Positions 16,423 to 25,230 of a DNA stretch of 64,000 nt are shown piece by piece. Source of the stretch: JBHIYN01 sp041984235 (GTDB lineage Bacteria; Pseudomonadota; Gammaproteobacteria; Ga0077536); contig JBHIYN010000008.1 of NCBI GenBank assembly GCA_041984235.1, forward strand, positions 232,461-296,460. Reading direction: 5' to 3'. The stretch's first letter is position 1, and each line of letters starts with the position of its first letter. A program made the translations under genes and the position numbers. The notes beneath the pieces are model-generated. The model saw only the letters and a program-made list of their open reading frames with translations. It did no database searches and was not told the origin of the DNA.

Positions 16423-17209
16423 GACCAACGACCTCGCGGGCGAGGGCGAGGTCGGCGGCCGAGTCGACGTCGACCGCGGCGCGGGCGTGTTCCAGGCAGA
16501 CGAACCCGATCGCCGCGCCGCTGCGCGCCGACAGCGCCGCGAACGCCTGCGCCGTGCTCAGCCGGCCAGCGAGGTATCGCAGCAGCACGGCAGGTCCGAT
16601 GCGCGCGGCCAGTCGCCACGGCCGTTTGCGCTGCGCTTCGCAGGCGCGCCAGAAGGCGAGCGCCCGGCGTGCCAGCGCGGTGCGCAGCAGGAACAGGTTG
16701 CTGCCGCACCAGGTCGCGTCGCTGAAGCGCAGGCGGGTGCGGCGTGATGCGGGAAAGGCGCGCTGGACGGTGCCGTAGGGCACGAGGCCGACCACGAAGT
16801 CCGCCTCGCTCTCGCCGGCCGCAGTGCAGAACGCGTCGACGATGGCGGGGGTCAGCAGCGCGTGGTCCCCGGCGGTCAGCAGCAGCGGGACTTCGTCCAG
16901 CTTCTCGACACCGGCGAGGGCGCTGGCGGAAGGGCCGTCTGCGGGAGCCAGCCATTCGAAATCGCCACGGTCGAGCAGTGCGCGCACGCGCGCATCCGTT
17001 TGCGGCAGCGGTGCGCCCGGTCCGACCAGGACCCCGCCGGCGATGGCGTGGCTGGCGCGCAGTGCCGCGACGACGCGCTCCAGGCAGGTCGCTCCCCCGA
17101 CTTCGGCGAGCACGCCCGCCGCCAGCCCCAGGCTGCGCGCCAGCGCGTTGCCGCCCGGGCGTTCGCCGGCCAGCACCACCGCGCGCATGGTCGGGCGCGG
17201 AGCGCTCAC
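16415..17209 (-). CDS. Second MobA-like NTP transferase
   Basis: 264 aa from a GTG overlapping the upstream ceramide-synthase-like stop by 4 nt (GTGA); an ATG 21 nt downstream (17188) begins MRAVVLAGERPGG and is the alternative. The start of the fold, VVLAGERPGGN, and the central VPLLLTAGDHALL (metal Asp) mark a nucleotidyltransferase of the MobA/GlmU type; the Gly loop is modified. The product could be a nucleotidyl- or cytidylyl-activated headgroup, or a nucleotidyltransferase domain that has lost activity. Two such genes in one lipid cluster suggest two activation steps or two headgroups. Confidence 0.68.
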   Translation of the reverse strand: MSAPRPTMRAVVLAGERPGGNALARSLGLAAGVLAEVGGATCLERVVAALRASHAIAGGVLVGPGAPLPQTDARVRALLDRGDFEWLAPADGPSASALAGVEKLDEVPLLLTAGDHALLTPAIVDAFCTAAGESEADFVVGLVPYGTVQRAFPASRRTRLRFSDATWCGSNLFLLRTALARRALAFWRACEAQRKRPWRLAARIGPAVLLRYLAGRLSTAQAFAALSARSGAAIGFVCLEHARAAVDVDSAADLALAREVVGHG

Positions 17210-18342
17210 GCCAGTGCTTTCTCGTACACGCGATAGCGTTTCGACTGGCGACCGCCGAGCGTGTCGATGATGTTCTTCATCGCCGCGTTGCTTTCCAGGA
17301 TCCAGGACATCTCCACGTCCTCTATGCCCTTGCCGACGCCGGGTGCGCGCAGTGCCTGCACCACCGACAGAGCGAGTCCCGGACCCAGACGGGTGTGGTG
17401 GAAGCGCCGCCGCACGCCCATCAGCGGTATGCGCGCGGTGCTCGGGTAGCCCAGCTTGAGGCGGGCCAGCAGTCGCAGCCAGCCGGTCGGCCACAGGCGG
17501 CCGTCGAGATCGGCGATGATCTCGTTGACGTTCGGCAGCAGCACGATGAAGGCCACGGGCTCGCCGCGCATCTCCGCGATCTGGATGAAGTCGGGCGGCA
17601 TCAGCATCAGCATCTCCTGCCCGATGGTGCGGAATTCGCGCTTTGTGAACGGCACGAAGCCCCAGTTGTCGGCCCACGCGTCGTTGAAGATGTCACGCAG
17701 GATATCGAGGTCGCGATCGCGGTTTTTCGGATCGAGCGGACGGATGCTGACCGTGCGGCTAAGGCGCTCGAAGAGCGCCGCCATGACCGGCGGCGGATCG
17801 AAGCGCGCCTTGATCAGGTAGGCAAACAGGTCGACAGCCTTGGCATAGCCGCACGCTTCGATCGCCGCACCGTAATACGGCAGGGCGTGCGTCATCATGA
17901 AATAAGGCGGCGTATCGAAGCCGTCGACCAGCAGACCGACTTCCTGGTTGACGTTGAAGCTCAGCGGCCCGCGCACGCGGGTCATGCCGCGCGCGCTCAG
18001 CCAGCTTTCGGCGCTGTCGAACAGTGCCGCGAACACCTCGGCGTCGTCGGCCGCCTCGATGAAGCCGAAGAACCCGGTGGCGTCAGCGTAGCGGTCGAGG
18101 TGCAGCTGGTCGACCTGCGCGCTGATGCGTCCGACCGGGGTATCGCCACGGTACGCGACCCAGCCCTGCCACTGGAGATGTTCGAACACCGGCTGCTTCG
18201 GCGAGAGCGCCTGTTTGCGTTCGAACAGCAGCGGCGGCACCCAGTTCGGATCGTCTCCGTACAGCGACCACGGCACGCGGACGAAATCGTCCAGACGGTG
18301 GCGGTCGTCGGCCGGGCGGATGCTGAGTACGCCTGTGTTCAT
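17206..18342 (-). CDS. bcerS: GNAT-type bacterial ceramide synthase candidate (bCerS-like)
   Basis: 378 aa from the ATG at 18342, preceded by a strong AGGGGAG ribosome-binding site; the longer frame adds 22 unconserved residues. It is a long N-acyltransferase-like protein: VPWSLYGDDPNWVPPLLFER near the N-terminus and GMTRVRGPLSFNVNQEVGLLVDGF in the first domain. The second half has GNAT-type features (VAFIVLLPNVNEI, ending in the strand-helix NAAMKNIIDTLGGRQSKRYRVYEK). bCerS of Caulobacter is a GNAT-related protein encoded near spt. The synteny with spt, acp, cerR and acyl-ACP synthetase drives the call. An unrelated GNAT remains possible. It heads the minus-strand operon running to the HIT gene. 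Confidence 0.7.
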   Translation of the reverse strand: MNTGVLSIRPADDRHRLDDFVRVPWSLYGDDPNWVPPLLFERKQALSPKQPVFEHLQWQGWVAYRGDTPVGRISAQVDQLHLDRYADATGFFGFIEAADDAEVFAALFDSAESWLSARGMTRVRGPLSFNVNQEVGLLVDGFDTPPYFMMTHALPYYGAAIEACGYAKAVDLFAYLIKARFDPPPVMAALFERLSRTVSIRPLDPKNRDRDLDILRDIFNDAWADNWGFVPFTKREFRTIGQEMLMLMPPDFIQIAEMRGEPVAFIVLLPNVNEIIADLDGRLWPTGWLRLLARLKLGYPSTARIPLMGVRRRFHHTRLGPGLALSVVQALRAPGVGKGIEDVEMSWILESNAAMKNIIDTLGGRQSKRYRVYEKALA

Positions 18343-18513
18343 CGCTCCCCTCTGCTCGGTGCGAACCGCGCACGCCGGCTGCGGCCCGCGCCGCGGCATG
18401 GTAGCCAAGTCATGCTTCGCGCGAAACTGCCGCGCGACTCGTGTACGTGTACCACGGTCGCGCTTGGCCTGCCGTGCTCTATACTGACGCCGTTCAAGTA
18501 CGAGGGGAGTGTC

Positions 18514-18960
18514 ATGAAGCCCAAGGTCGAGCAGGAATACGTACAGATTCAGGACGTCGACTGGCAGCCGTTCCCGGAGGCTTTCTCCGAGGGCGGGATT
18601 CGCTGGAAGCTGTTACACGTGTCACCGGAGGTGGGTGCCTGGACGGCGATATTCGATTGCCCCCAGGGGTCCTCGTTCGCCGCACATATCCACATCGGCC
18701 CCGGCGAGTACCTGCTCACGCGCGGCAAGATGGAGGTACGTGGCGGTGTCGACGAGGGCGGCGCGACCGCGCTCGCGCTGGGTTACGGCTACGAGTCGTG
18801 CAATGCACGCCACGACAAGACCTATTTCCCGCAGGACAGCGAGTTCTACATGACCTTTCTCGGGCCGCTGCAATTCATCGAACCCGACGGCAGCGCGCGC
18901 GCCGTAGTTGGCTGGGAGCAGGCGCAGGAGCTGTGGGCGGCGCAGACCGCGGGTAGCTGA
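18514..18960 (+). CDS. ChrR-like cupin protein
   Basis: 148-aa single-domain cupin. The metal-binding first motif is in GSSFAAHIHIGPGEYLLTRG, with a second half around KTYFPQDSEFYMTFLGPLQF. The style (WQPFPEAFSEGGIRWKLL, PGEYLLTRGKMEV) resembles the C-terminal cupin of ChrR anti-sigma factors, but the Zn-binding N-terminal domain is absent, so it is not an anti-sigma factor by itself. The ATG has a GAGGGGAG ribosome-binding site 4 nt ahead. It is divergent from the ceramide-synthase-like gene; a TATACT at 18480-18485 may be part of its promoter. Enzymatic role unknown. Confidence 0.7.
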   Translation: MKPKVEQEYVQIQDVDWQPFPEAFSEGGIRWKLLHVSPEVGAWTAIFDCPQGSSFAAHIHIGPGEYLLTRGKMEVRGGVDEGGATALALGYGYESCNARHDKTYFPQDSEFYMTFLGPLQFIEPDGSARAVVGWEQAQELWAAQTAGS

Positions 18961-18997
18961 CCCGCGGCGTTGCGTCGGCGCAACAGGGCTGGCGCCT

Positions 18998-19026
18998 TTG
19001 TCGCGCCGCTGCGACCGTGGAATAAT
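18998..19026 (+). promoter_or_regulatory. Candidate promoter of SLAM-FecR gene pair
   Basis: TTGTCG (18998-19003), a 17-nt spacer and AATAAT (19021-19026). It ends 31 nt before the GTG start at 19058. It is the best sigma70-like match between the cupin stop and the SLAM-like gene. Confidence 0.5.
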
Positions 19027-19057
19027 GGGCAGCCTGACCCGACCAGGTAACCGAGCC

Positions 19058-20413
19058 GTGAAACGCCTGTTCTGCACAGCGCTCTTGCTCGCCCTGTTCG
19101 GCCCGGTGGCCCATGCCGTCGACGAGGCCGTACTGCGCGAAGCGAAATCCTTCATCGACGCGGGGCAACCGCAGCAGGCCTACGACCTGCTCAAGCCGCG
19201 CGAGGACGAGGAGGCGGGCAACGCCGCCTTCGATTACCTGCTCGGCCTCGCCGCGCTCGACCTCGGCCGACGTACGGAGGCGATCTTTGCCCTGCAGCGC
19301 GCGGTCGACGTCGATCCACAGAACGGGCCGGCGCGTGCCGAGCTGGCGCGGGCGCTGATGCAGGTCAACGAGACCGACGCGGCCCGGCGCGAGCTGGAAA
19401 CGGCACAGGCACAGCAGCCGCCGGAGGATGCGCGCGTCGTCATCGATCGCTACCTCGCCGCCATCGACCAGTACCACGGCGCTTATCGCACGTCCTTCCA
19501 GCGCTACGTCAAGGCCGGGCTCGGTTTTGACAGCAATATCAACAGCGCCACCGACAGCGGCGGGCGTATTGCGACGCCGGGCCTCGGCGGCCTGCCCTTC
19601 GTGCTGCTGCCTAGTAACGCGCGTGAGCAGTCCAGTGCGGTATGGAACGTCGGCGCCGGGTTCACCTTTACCTCGCCGCTGCAGGAAGGACTGCGGCTGG
19701 TCGGCGGCATCGACTTCGACTATCGACTGACGCCGCAGGATGCCGACTTCAGCACCGCCTTCGCGCGTGGCCATGGCGGGCTGCAATGGACGCGCGGGCG
19801 TAACCAGTACAGCCTCATCGGGCAGGGCGAACGGTTCTTCGTCGACGGCGGCTCGCGTACTGACAGCGATCGCCAGGTCGGTGGTGCCACCCTGCAGTGG
19901 CGGCATACGCTGAACGCGCGTACGCAGTTCAGTGTTTTCGGCCAGGGCTCGATGATCCGGTTCCCGGACCAGGATGCCCGCAACGTCAACCGCTTCGTGG
20001 GCGGCGCCGCGCTGGCCCATGCACTGCCCCACCTGGACGGCGCGCCCGTCGTGTTCCTGAGCGCCTTCGGGGGCACCGAGGACAGCCAGGACAACGGCAC
20101 CGGCCTGGGTGGCGGACGCCAGTACGACCGCGAGTTGTACGGCCTGCGCATTGGCGGCGAACGCCAGCTCGGTGCGCGCGGGCGCCTGTTCGGCTCGTTC
20201 ACGTGGCAGGCCAGTGACTATAACGGGGCGGTGCCGCTGTTCGGCGTCGCGCGCGATGACGACTTCCTCGATTTCTCGCTCGGTTATCGCTATCGCTACG
20301 ATCGCAACTGGAGCGTGACGCCGACCCTGTCATACATCAACAACGACTCCAACGTGGTCCTGAACGACTACGACCGGGTCGAGTTCATGGTGGTGATTCG
20401 CAATGATTTCTGA
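19058..20413 (+). CDS. SLAM-like outer-membrane protein (DUF560): TPR domain plus beta-barrel
   Basis: 451 aa from a GTG that gives a clean signal peptide (VKRLFCTALLLALFGPVAHA). Residues about 22-140 are helical TPR-like repeats (DEAVLREAKSFIDAGQPQQ.., LALDLGRRTEAIFALQRAVDVDP). From about 150 the sequence becomes alternating aromatic/polar beta-strands ending in the classic barrel terminus RVEFMVVIRNDF. This is the Slam/DUF560 architecture, the translocator of type XI secretion, which moves lipoproteins or soluble partners with a TbpB-like barrel to the cell surface. The downstream gene overlaps by 11 nt and has such a candidate domain, so this is a likely translocator-substrate pair. Confidence 0.78.
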   Translation: MKRLFCTALLLALFGPVAHAVDEAVLREAKSFIDAGQPQQAYDLLKPREDEEAGNAAFDYLLGLAALDLGRRTEAIFALQRAVDVDPQNGPARAELARALMQVNETDAARRELETAQAQQPPEDARVVIDRYLAAIDQYHGAYRTSFQRYVKAGLGFDSNINSATDSGGRIATPGLGGLPFVLLPSNAREQSSAVWNVGAGFTFTSPLQEGLRLVGGIDFDYRLTPQDADFSTAFARGHGGLQWTRGRNQYSLIGQGERFFVDGGSRTDSDRQVGGATLQWRHTLNARTQFSVFGQGSMIRFPDQDARNVNRFVGGAALAHALPHLDGAPVVFLSAFGGTEDSQDNGTGLGGGRQYDRELYGLRIGGERQLGARGRLFGSFTWQASDYNGAVPLFGVARDDDFLDFSLGYRYRYDRNWSVTPTLSYINNDSNVVLNDYDRVEFMVVIRNDF

Positions 20414-21974
20414 GCGTCGTGCAGTCCCGCGATGCGGCCGGTCCTGCCTGGTCGCCTGCCTGCTGTTGTGCCTGAGCGTTCCGTGTGCGGCGGCGAGCCA
20501 GGCCGGCAAGGTGGTGTTCGCTTTCGGTGACGTCAGTGCCACGGCGGCCGACGGCAGTCGCCGTGCGCTGGCCCGCGGTGACGCCATCGCCGCCGGCGAC
20601 ACCGTAATCACCGGCCGCGGGCGTGCGCAAATCCGTCTTACCGACGGTGGCTTCGTTGCCCTCAACCCGGAAACCGAGTACGCACTCGAAGACTATGCTT
20701 TCGATGATGCCGCGCCGGCGTCCGGGCGCAGTTTCTTCAACCTCGTACGCGGCGGCGTGCGCATGGTGACCGGCGCGATAGCGCGCGCCAACCGTTCCAA
20801 CTGGCGTATGCGCACCGCGGTCGCAACCATCGGTATTCGCGGCAGCGGCGGCTACTTTCGCTACGTGTCACCGCCGGGCTCGCCCGAGCCCTCGCTCGCC
20901 GTCAACGTCGATTTCGGCGGCTTTACGGCGACCGACCCGTTCGGCAACCTGGTCGAGCTGGGGCCGGGCGTGAATTACCTGTGTGCACCCACCTGCGCAC
21001 CGGTCGACGGCGCCGGGCCGCAAGAGGATCTGACCTTCGTCGAGATCCCGGAGGAAGAGCGCTTCCTGTCCGGCGAGCGCCTGTTCGCCGACGACAACAT
21101 CATCGAGCTCGACAACAGCCCGATCCTGCCGGGCGAGGCCCCGGATGGCACCCACATCAGCGTTGCCTGGTCGATTACCGAGCCGTTCTTCTCGCCACCG
21201 CCGACACTCATCCTGAACAGCTTCGCGGACGGCGCGACCACCGATGGCGTCGACAATCTCGCCGAGTTCGGCTCGCTGCTGATGTTCGAATGGTTCACCG
21301 GCTTCCCGTGCGAGCCCTGCGTATTCCTGGCCAACGATGCGGAGCACATCGTGGATGCCGCGCCGGACGGCTCGACCTTCAATACTGAACTGCAGGCCGA
21401 ATGGGGGCGCGTCACGGGCGGCTACACGGTCAGCGACCTCGGCACTCACACCCCGGTCGGCCAGTTCCACTGGGTCGCCAGCACCGACCCGACGCCGGAT
21501 GCCGAGCTGCCCACCAGTGGCCTGCTGATTTACGACAACGACGTCGGCGGCACCCTGGCGACCCACACCTACGGCACCGCCGGCAAGACTGAAGTCGCGA
21601 CCGCGCGCAGCCAGGTGCGCATCGCGATCGATTACGGCAACGGCGGCGCGGTCGACGACTTCCGCATCACCGGTGGCTTCCCCAGCGGCACTACCTACGT
21701 GCTGCAGAGCGCCGACCCCAGCGGTGCGACCATCCAGGACGGCTTTATCTCCTTCGACGGCGCGCTGTCCTCGATCACGGTTCCGGTCGGGTCCGCGCCG
21801 GCGCTGGAGACCAGCTCCACGATGTGCTCGGGCGGCTGCACCTTCTTCGGCACGTCCGTGTTCGGTGCCGCGGGTGCCGATGCCATCGGCATCACCGGCA
21901 GCTTCCAGGGCAACACCTCGCAGCCGTCCTACCCGGCGCATTCGGTCACGGGTACCTTCGTACTCGAGCGCTGA
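20403..21974 (+). CDS. FecR-domain protein with TbpB-like C-terminal barrel, probable SLAM substrate
   Basis: 523 aa. The signal peptide ends near VPCAAAS (the Cys context lacks a proper lipobox, so probably not a lipoprotein). Residues about 40-170 form a FecR-type domain (GDVSATAADGSRRALARGDA, ITGRGRAQIRLTDGGFVALN, RTAVATIGIRGSGGYFRYV). The C-terminal roughly 200 residues alternate short strands and end FFGTSVFGAAGADAIGITGSF then SVTGTFVLER, reminiscent of the barrel module of TbpB-type SLAM substrates. Two Cys pairs (CEPC, CSGGC) may form disulfides. It overlaps the SLAM-like gene by 11 nt. No TonB receptor is nearby, so FecR-style iron signalling is not supported. Confidence 0.68.
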   Translation: MISERRAVPRCGRSCLVACLLLCLSVPCAAASQAGKVVFAFGDVSATAADGSRRALARGDAIAAGDTVITGRGRAQIRLTDGGFVALNPETEYALEDYAFDDAAPASGRSFFNLVRGGVRMVTGAIARANRSNWRMRTAVATIGIRGSGGYFRYVSPPGSPEPSLAVNVDFGGFTATDPFGNLVELGPGVNYLCAPTCAPVDGAGPQEDLTFVEIPEEERFLSGERLFADDNIIELDNSPILPGEAPDGTHISVAWSITEPFFSPPPTLILNSFADGATTDGVDNLAEFGSLLMFEWFTGFPCEPCVFLANDAEHIVDAAPDGSTFNTELQAEWGRVTGGYTVSDLGTHTPVGQFHWVASTDPTPDAELPTSGLLIYDNDVGGTLATHTYGTAGKTEVATARSQVRIAIDYGNGGAVDDFRITGGFPSGTTYVLQSADPSGATIQDGFISFDGALSSITVPVGSAPALETSSTMCSGGCTFFGTSVFGAAGADAIGITGSFQGNTSQPSYPAHSVTGTFVLER

Positions 21975-22074
21975 TCGGCGGGGTAGCGGTTACCGACAGC
22001 GCGCGCTCGTTCCCGTCACGGGCGCTGCCGCAGCCCGGGCATCGGGCGATCAGTTATCATGGCGGGGCACTGAC

Positions 22075-22161
<87 letters not shown>

Positions 22162-22173
22162 AAAGAGGTGCGC

Positions 22174-22202
22174 AATCTACCCATTCCACCTGAGCGAGTC
22201 AA
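22174..22202 (-). promoter_or_regulatory. tRNA-Leu promoter
   Basis: Minus strand: TTGACT (22202-22197), a 17-nt spacer, then TAGATT (22179-22174). Transcription should begin about 7 nt before the mature tRNA end. The -35 box lies within 13 nt of the divergent rnr ATG, so the two genes share a 53-nt control region. Confidence 0.7.
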
Positions 22203-22214
22203 TGCGTCGAAGCG

Positions 22215-24458
22215 ATGCACAAACCCGGCGTGCCGCGCCGAAGAGTCAGTCCCGTGGCGAGTAGTAAACGGCGGCAGCGCCGCTCGCCCGACCCGGACTT
22301 CGAACACGTAGCCGACCTGCCGTCGCGGGCCGACATCCGCGAGGCCCTGGCCGGGATCGGCGAGCCCTGCGCGCTGGCGGACCTGGGCGCGAAGCTCGGG
22401 GTCAAACGCCGGGCGGCTCGCGCAGCGCTCGAGCGCCGGGTGCAGGCGATGTTGCGCGACGGTCAGCTCATCCAGACACGCAGCGGTCGCTTCGGCCTGT
22501 CCGAGGAAATGGATCTGCTCGCCGGCCACGTGCTGGCGCATCGCGACGGCTTCGCTTTCGTGCGGCCGGAAAAGGGCGGTGAGGATGTCTACCTTGCGCC
22601 GCGCGAAGCGCGCCGTACGCTGCACGGTGACAAGGTGCTGGTGCGTGTCGCCGGTCTCGACCGGCGCGGGCGACCCTATGGCAACCTGGTGGAGGTGCTC
22701 GAACGCGCCAACGAGCAGGTCGTCGGCCGCTATTTTCGCGAGCACGGCATCGGCGTCGTGGTACCCGACAACCGCCGGCTCAACCAGGACATCCTGATCC
22801 CCGAGGGCGCCGAGGCCGGCGCGGCGGATGGTCAGATCGTGGTTGCCACCATCGACCGGCAGCCCGATCGCCGCTCGCAGCCGATCGGTCGGGTGGTGGA
22901 GATCCTCGGCGAGCACATGGCGCCGGGCATGGAGATCGAAGTCGCGATACGCAGCCACGGCCTGCCGGCGGACTGGCCCGAGGAAGCGCTGGCGGAGGCC
23001 GGCCGCGTACCCGATGCACCGCGCAAGGCGGACCTGCGCGGGCGCGAGGACCTGCGCGAGCTGCCGCTGGTCACCATTGACGGCGCCGACGCGCGTGATT
23101 TCGACGATGCCGTGTATGCACGCCGCACGGCGCGCGGGTTCATGCTCTACGTCGCGATTGCCGACGTGGCCCACTACGTGCGGCCCGGGTCGGCGCTGGA
23201 CGGCGAGGCAGTACATCGCGGAACGTCGGTTTATTTCCCGGATCGGGTCATCCCGATGCTGCCCGAGAAGCTGTCCAACGGCATCTGTTCGCTGGTGCCA
23301 CGCAGCGATCGGCTGGCGATGGTGTGCGAGATGAACATCAGCGCCAGCGGCGAAGTGCGGCGCGCACGCTTCTACGATGCGGTCATCCGCTCGCACGCGC
23401 GCCTCATCTACGAGGACGTGCAGGCCTGGGTCGACGGACAGATTGACGCCCCGCGCGGGGTCGACGGCAGCGTCGGCGAGAGCCTGCACACGCTCTACGA
23501 TCTCTACCACGCGCTGCGTGCCGCGCGCGAGACGCGCGGTGCGCTGGACATCGACACGGTAGAGCCCCTGTTTCTCTACGATCAGCACGGCAAGATCGAG
23601 CGCGTGGAATCACGTCGCCGGGTCGACGCCCATCGGCTGATCGAGGAATGCATGATCGCGGCCAACGTCGCTGCCGCCCGCTTCCTGCTGCGGCACAAGC
23701 AGCCGGCCCTGTATCGGATCCACGAGACACCGGACGAGGAGCGGGTCGAGGAGCTCGGCCAGTTTCTGCGCGAGCTGGGGCTGGAGTTCTCGGCCCGGGG
23801 GCAGGCGGACAACGGGGATTTCGCGCGCGTGCTGGCGGCGGCGCGCGGTCGCCCCGATCAGCGTCTGATCGAAACCGTGGTGCTGCGCAGCCTCAAGCTC
23901 GCGGTCTACAGCGAGACCAACTCCGGGCACTTCGGTCTGGGGCTGGCGGCCTATACCCACTTCACCTCGCCGATCCGCCGTTATCCGGACCTGGTCGTCC
24001 ATCGCGCGCTGAAGGCGGCCATCGCCCGGCAGGACGAGCCGTCGGAAGAAGCTGAGCAGGCCATGGCCGAGATTGCCGCGCGCTGCTCGATGTGCGAACG
24101 TCGCGCCGACGACGCCACGCGTGAAGCGGTCGCCTGGCTCAAGTGCGAGTTCATGCTCGACAAGGTCGGCGATCGTTTCCCCGGCATCATCGCGGGCGTC
24201 GCCGAGTTCGGCATCTTCGTCGAGCTCGACGACATCTTCGTCGAAGGGCTGGTCCATGTCAGCGAGCTACCCGGTGACTATTACCAGTACGACGCCAGGC
24301 GTCACGTCCTGCAGGGACGTGCCCAGGGCCGCGAATTCCACATCGGGCAGGCGGTCGAGATCACCGTAGCGCGGGTCGACCTGGACGAACGCAAGATCGA
24401 TTTCACCCTGGTCGACGCGCCGGCCCGGGGCCGACGCGGACGCCGGCGACGCCGCTGA
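22215..24458 (+). CDS. rnr: Ribonuclease R
   Basis: 747 aa. A cold-shock-like N-terminal region leads into the RNB catalytic domain with TIDGADARDFDDAVYA, whose acidic residues bind metal; an S1 domain near the C-terminus begins PGIIAGVAEFGIFVELDD, and the tail is short and basic (RGRRGRRRRR). RNase R is a processive 3'-5' exonuclease that degrades structured RNA and quality-controls rRNA. The ATG at 22215 is listed; the in-frame GTG at 22254 has a better-spaced GAAGAG and is a real alternative. It overlaps rlmB at TGATG, matching the usual rnr-rlmB-rpsF order. Confidence 0.93.
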   Translation: MHKPGVPRRRVSPVASSKRRQRRSPDPDFEHVADLPSRADIREALAGIGEPCALADLGAKLGVKRRAARAALERRVQAMLRDGQLIQTRSGRFGLSEEMDLLAGHVLAHRDGFAFVRPEKGGEDVYLAPREARRTLHGDKVLVRVAGLDRRGRPYGNLVEVLERANEQVVGRYFREHGIGVVVPDNRRLNQDILIPEGAEAGAADGQIVVATIDRQPDRRSQPIGRVVEILGEHMAPGMEIEVAIRSHGLPADWPEEALAEAGRVPDAPRKADLRGREDLRELPLVTIDGADARDFDDAVYARRTARGFMLYVAIADVAHYVRPGSALDGEAVHRGTSVYFPDRVIPMLPEKLSNGICSLVPRSDRLAMVCEMNISASGEVRRARFYDAVIRSHARLIYEDVQAWVDGQIDAPRGVDGSVGESLHTLYDLYHALRAARETRGALDIDTVEPLFLYDQHGKIERVESRRRVDAHRLIEECMIAANVAAARFLLRHKQPALYRIHETPDEERVEELGQFLRELGLEFSARGQADNGDFARVLAAARGRPDQRLIETVVLRSLKLAVYSETNSGHFGLGLAAYTHFTSPIRRYPDLVVHRALKAAIARQDEPSEEAEQAMAEIAARCSMCERRADDATREAVAWLKCEFMLDKVGDRFPGIIAGVAEFGIFVELDDIFVEGLVHVSELPGDYYQYDARRHVLQGRAQGREFHIGQAVEITVARVDLDERKIDFTLVDAPARGRRGRRRRR

Positions 24459-25219
24459 TGGCCGCCGACGGTTTGGTCGTCGGCGGCTGGCACGCCGTGT
24501 CCAGCGCGCTCGAACACGCTCCGGGTGATTGCCTGGAGCTGTGGCTGCGCGCCGGCCTCGACAGTGCCGAGGCGCAGGCCGTGCAGCGCCGCGCGGCGCC
24601 ACTGGGACTCGCGGTGCGCGCCGCCGAAGGCAGCACGCTCGAACGGATATACGGCGACAGCCATCACCAGGGCGTCGTGCTGCGGCGCCGGGCGCCGGCG
24701 CCGCAGACCCTGGATGACGTGCTGGCACGTGCCGGGACCGCCGCCCGCCCGCCGTTGCTGCTGGTGCTGGACAGCGTGCAGGACCCGCGCAATTTCGGCG
24801 CCTGCCTGCGCGTGGCCGACGGGGCGGGTGCGGACGGCGTGATCTTCGCGCGCGACAAGAGTGCCCGGCTCGGCAACGTGGTCGCCAAGGCCGCCAGCGG
24901 TGCCATCGACACCGTCGCCCTGGTCGCCGTGGCCAACCTGGCGCGGGCACTAAAGGCGCTGCAGGCGGCCGGCGTATGGATCACCGGTACCGCGGCAGAC
25001 GCGGACGAGTCGCTCTACGCGGTCGATTTCCGTGCCGCGAGTGCCCTCGTGCTCGGCAACGAAGGCAGCGGCCTGCGGCGCCTGACGGCCGCTCGCTGTG
25101 ATCGCCTGGTCAGCATTCCCATGGCGGGGCAGCTGGCCAGCCTCAACGTCGCGAGCGCGGCCGCGGTGTGCCTGTTCGAGGCCCGGCGGCAGCGCCTCGC
25201 CGGTGCCGCGGGTACCTGA
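24458..25219 (+). CDS. rlmB: 23S rRNA (guanosine-2'-O-)-methyltransferase RlmB
   Basis: 253-aa SPOUT methyltransferase of the TrmH family. An N-terminal substrate-binding region (VGGWHAVSSALEHAP) precedes the knotted catalytic domain with motif 1 LDSVQDPRNFGACLRVADGAG, motif 2 LVLGNEGSGLRRL and motif 3 IPMAGQLASLNVASAAAV. RlmB methylates G2251 of 23S rRNA in the peptidyl transferase P-loop. The start is embedded in the rnr stop (TGATG), and the order rnr-rlmB-rpsF supports the identity over other TrmH members. Confidence 0.92.
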   Translation: MAADGLVVGGWHAVSSALEHAPGDCLELWLRAGLDSAEAQAVQRRAAPLGLAVRAAEGSTLERIYGDSHHQGVVLRRRAPAPQTLDDVLARAGTAARPPLLLVLDSVQDPRNFGACLRVADGAGADGVIFARDKSARLGNVVAKAASGAIDTVALVAVANLARALKALQAAGVWITGTAADADESLYAVDFRAASALVLGNEGSGLRRLTAARCDRLVSIPMAGQLASLNVASAAAVCLFEARRQRLAGAAGT

Positions 25220-25230
25220 GCCGGGGTATT

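Noticed and set aside
16744..18513. Long plus-strand extension upstream of the cupin gene
   Set aside because: It runs antisense through the NTP transferase and bCerS-like genes; the Arg/Pro-rich translation is shadow-like. The cupin begins at the ATG 18514 with a clear ribosome-binding site.
19058..21974. FecR-FecI-type iron signalling
   Set aside because: The FecR-domain protein has no sigma factor, no TonB receptor and no membrane segment other than its signal peptide.
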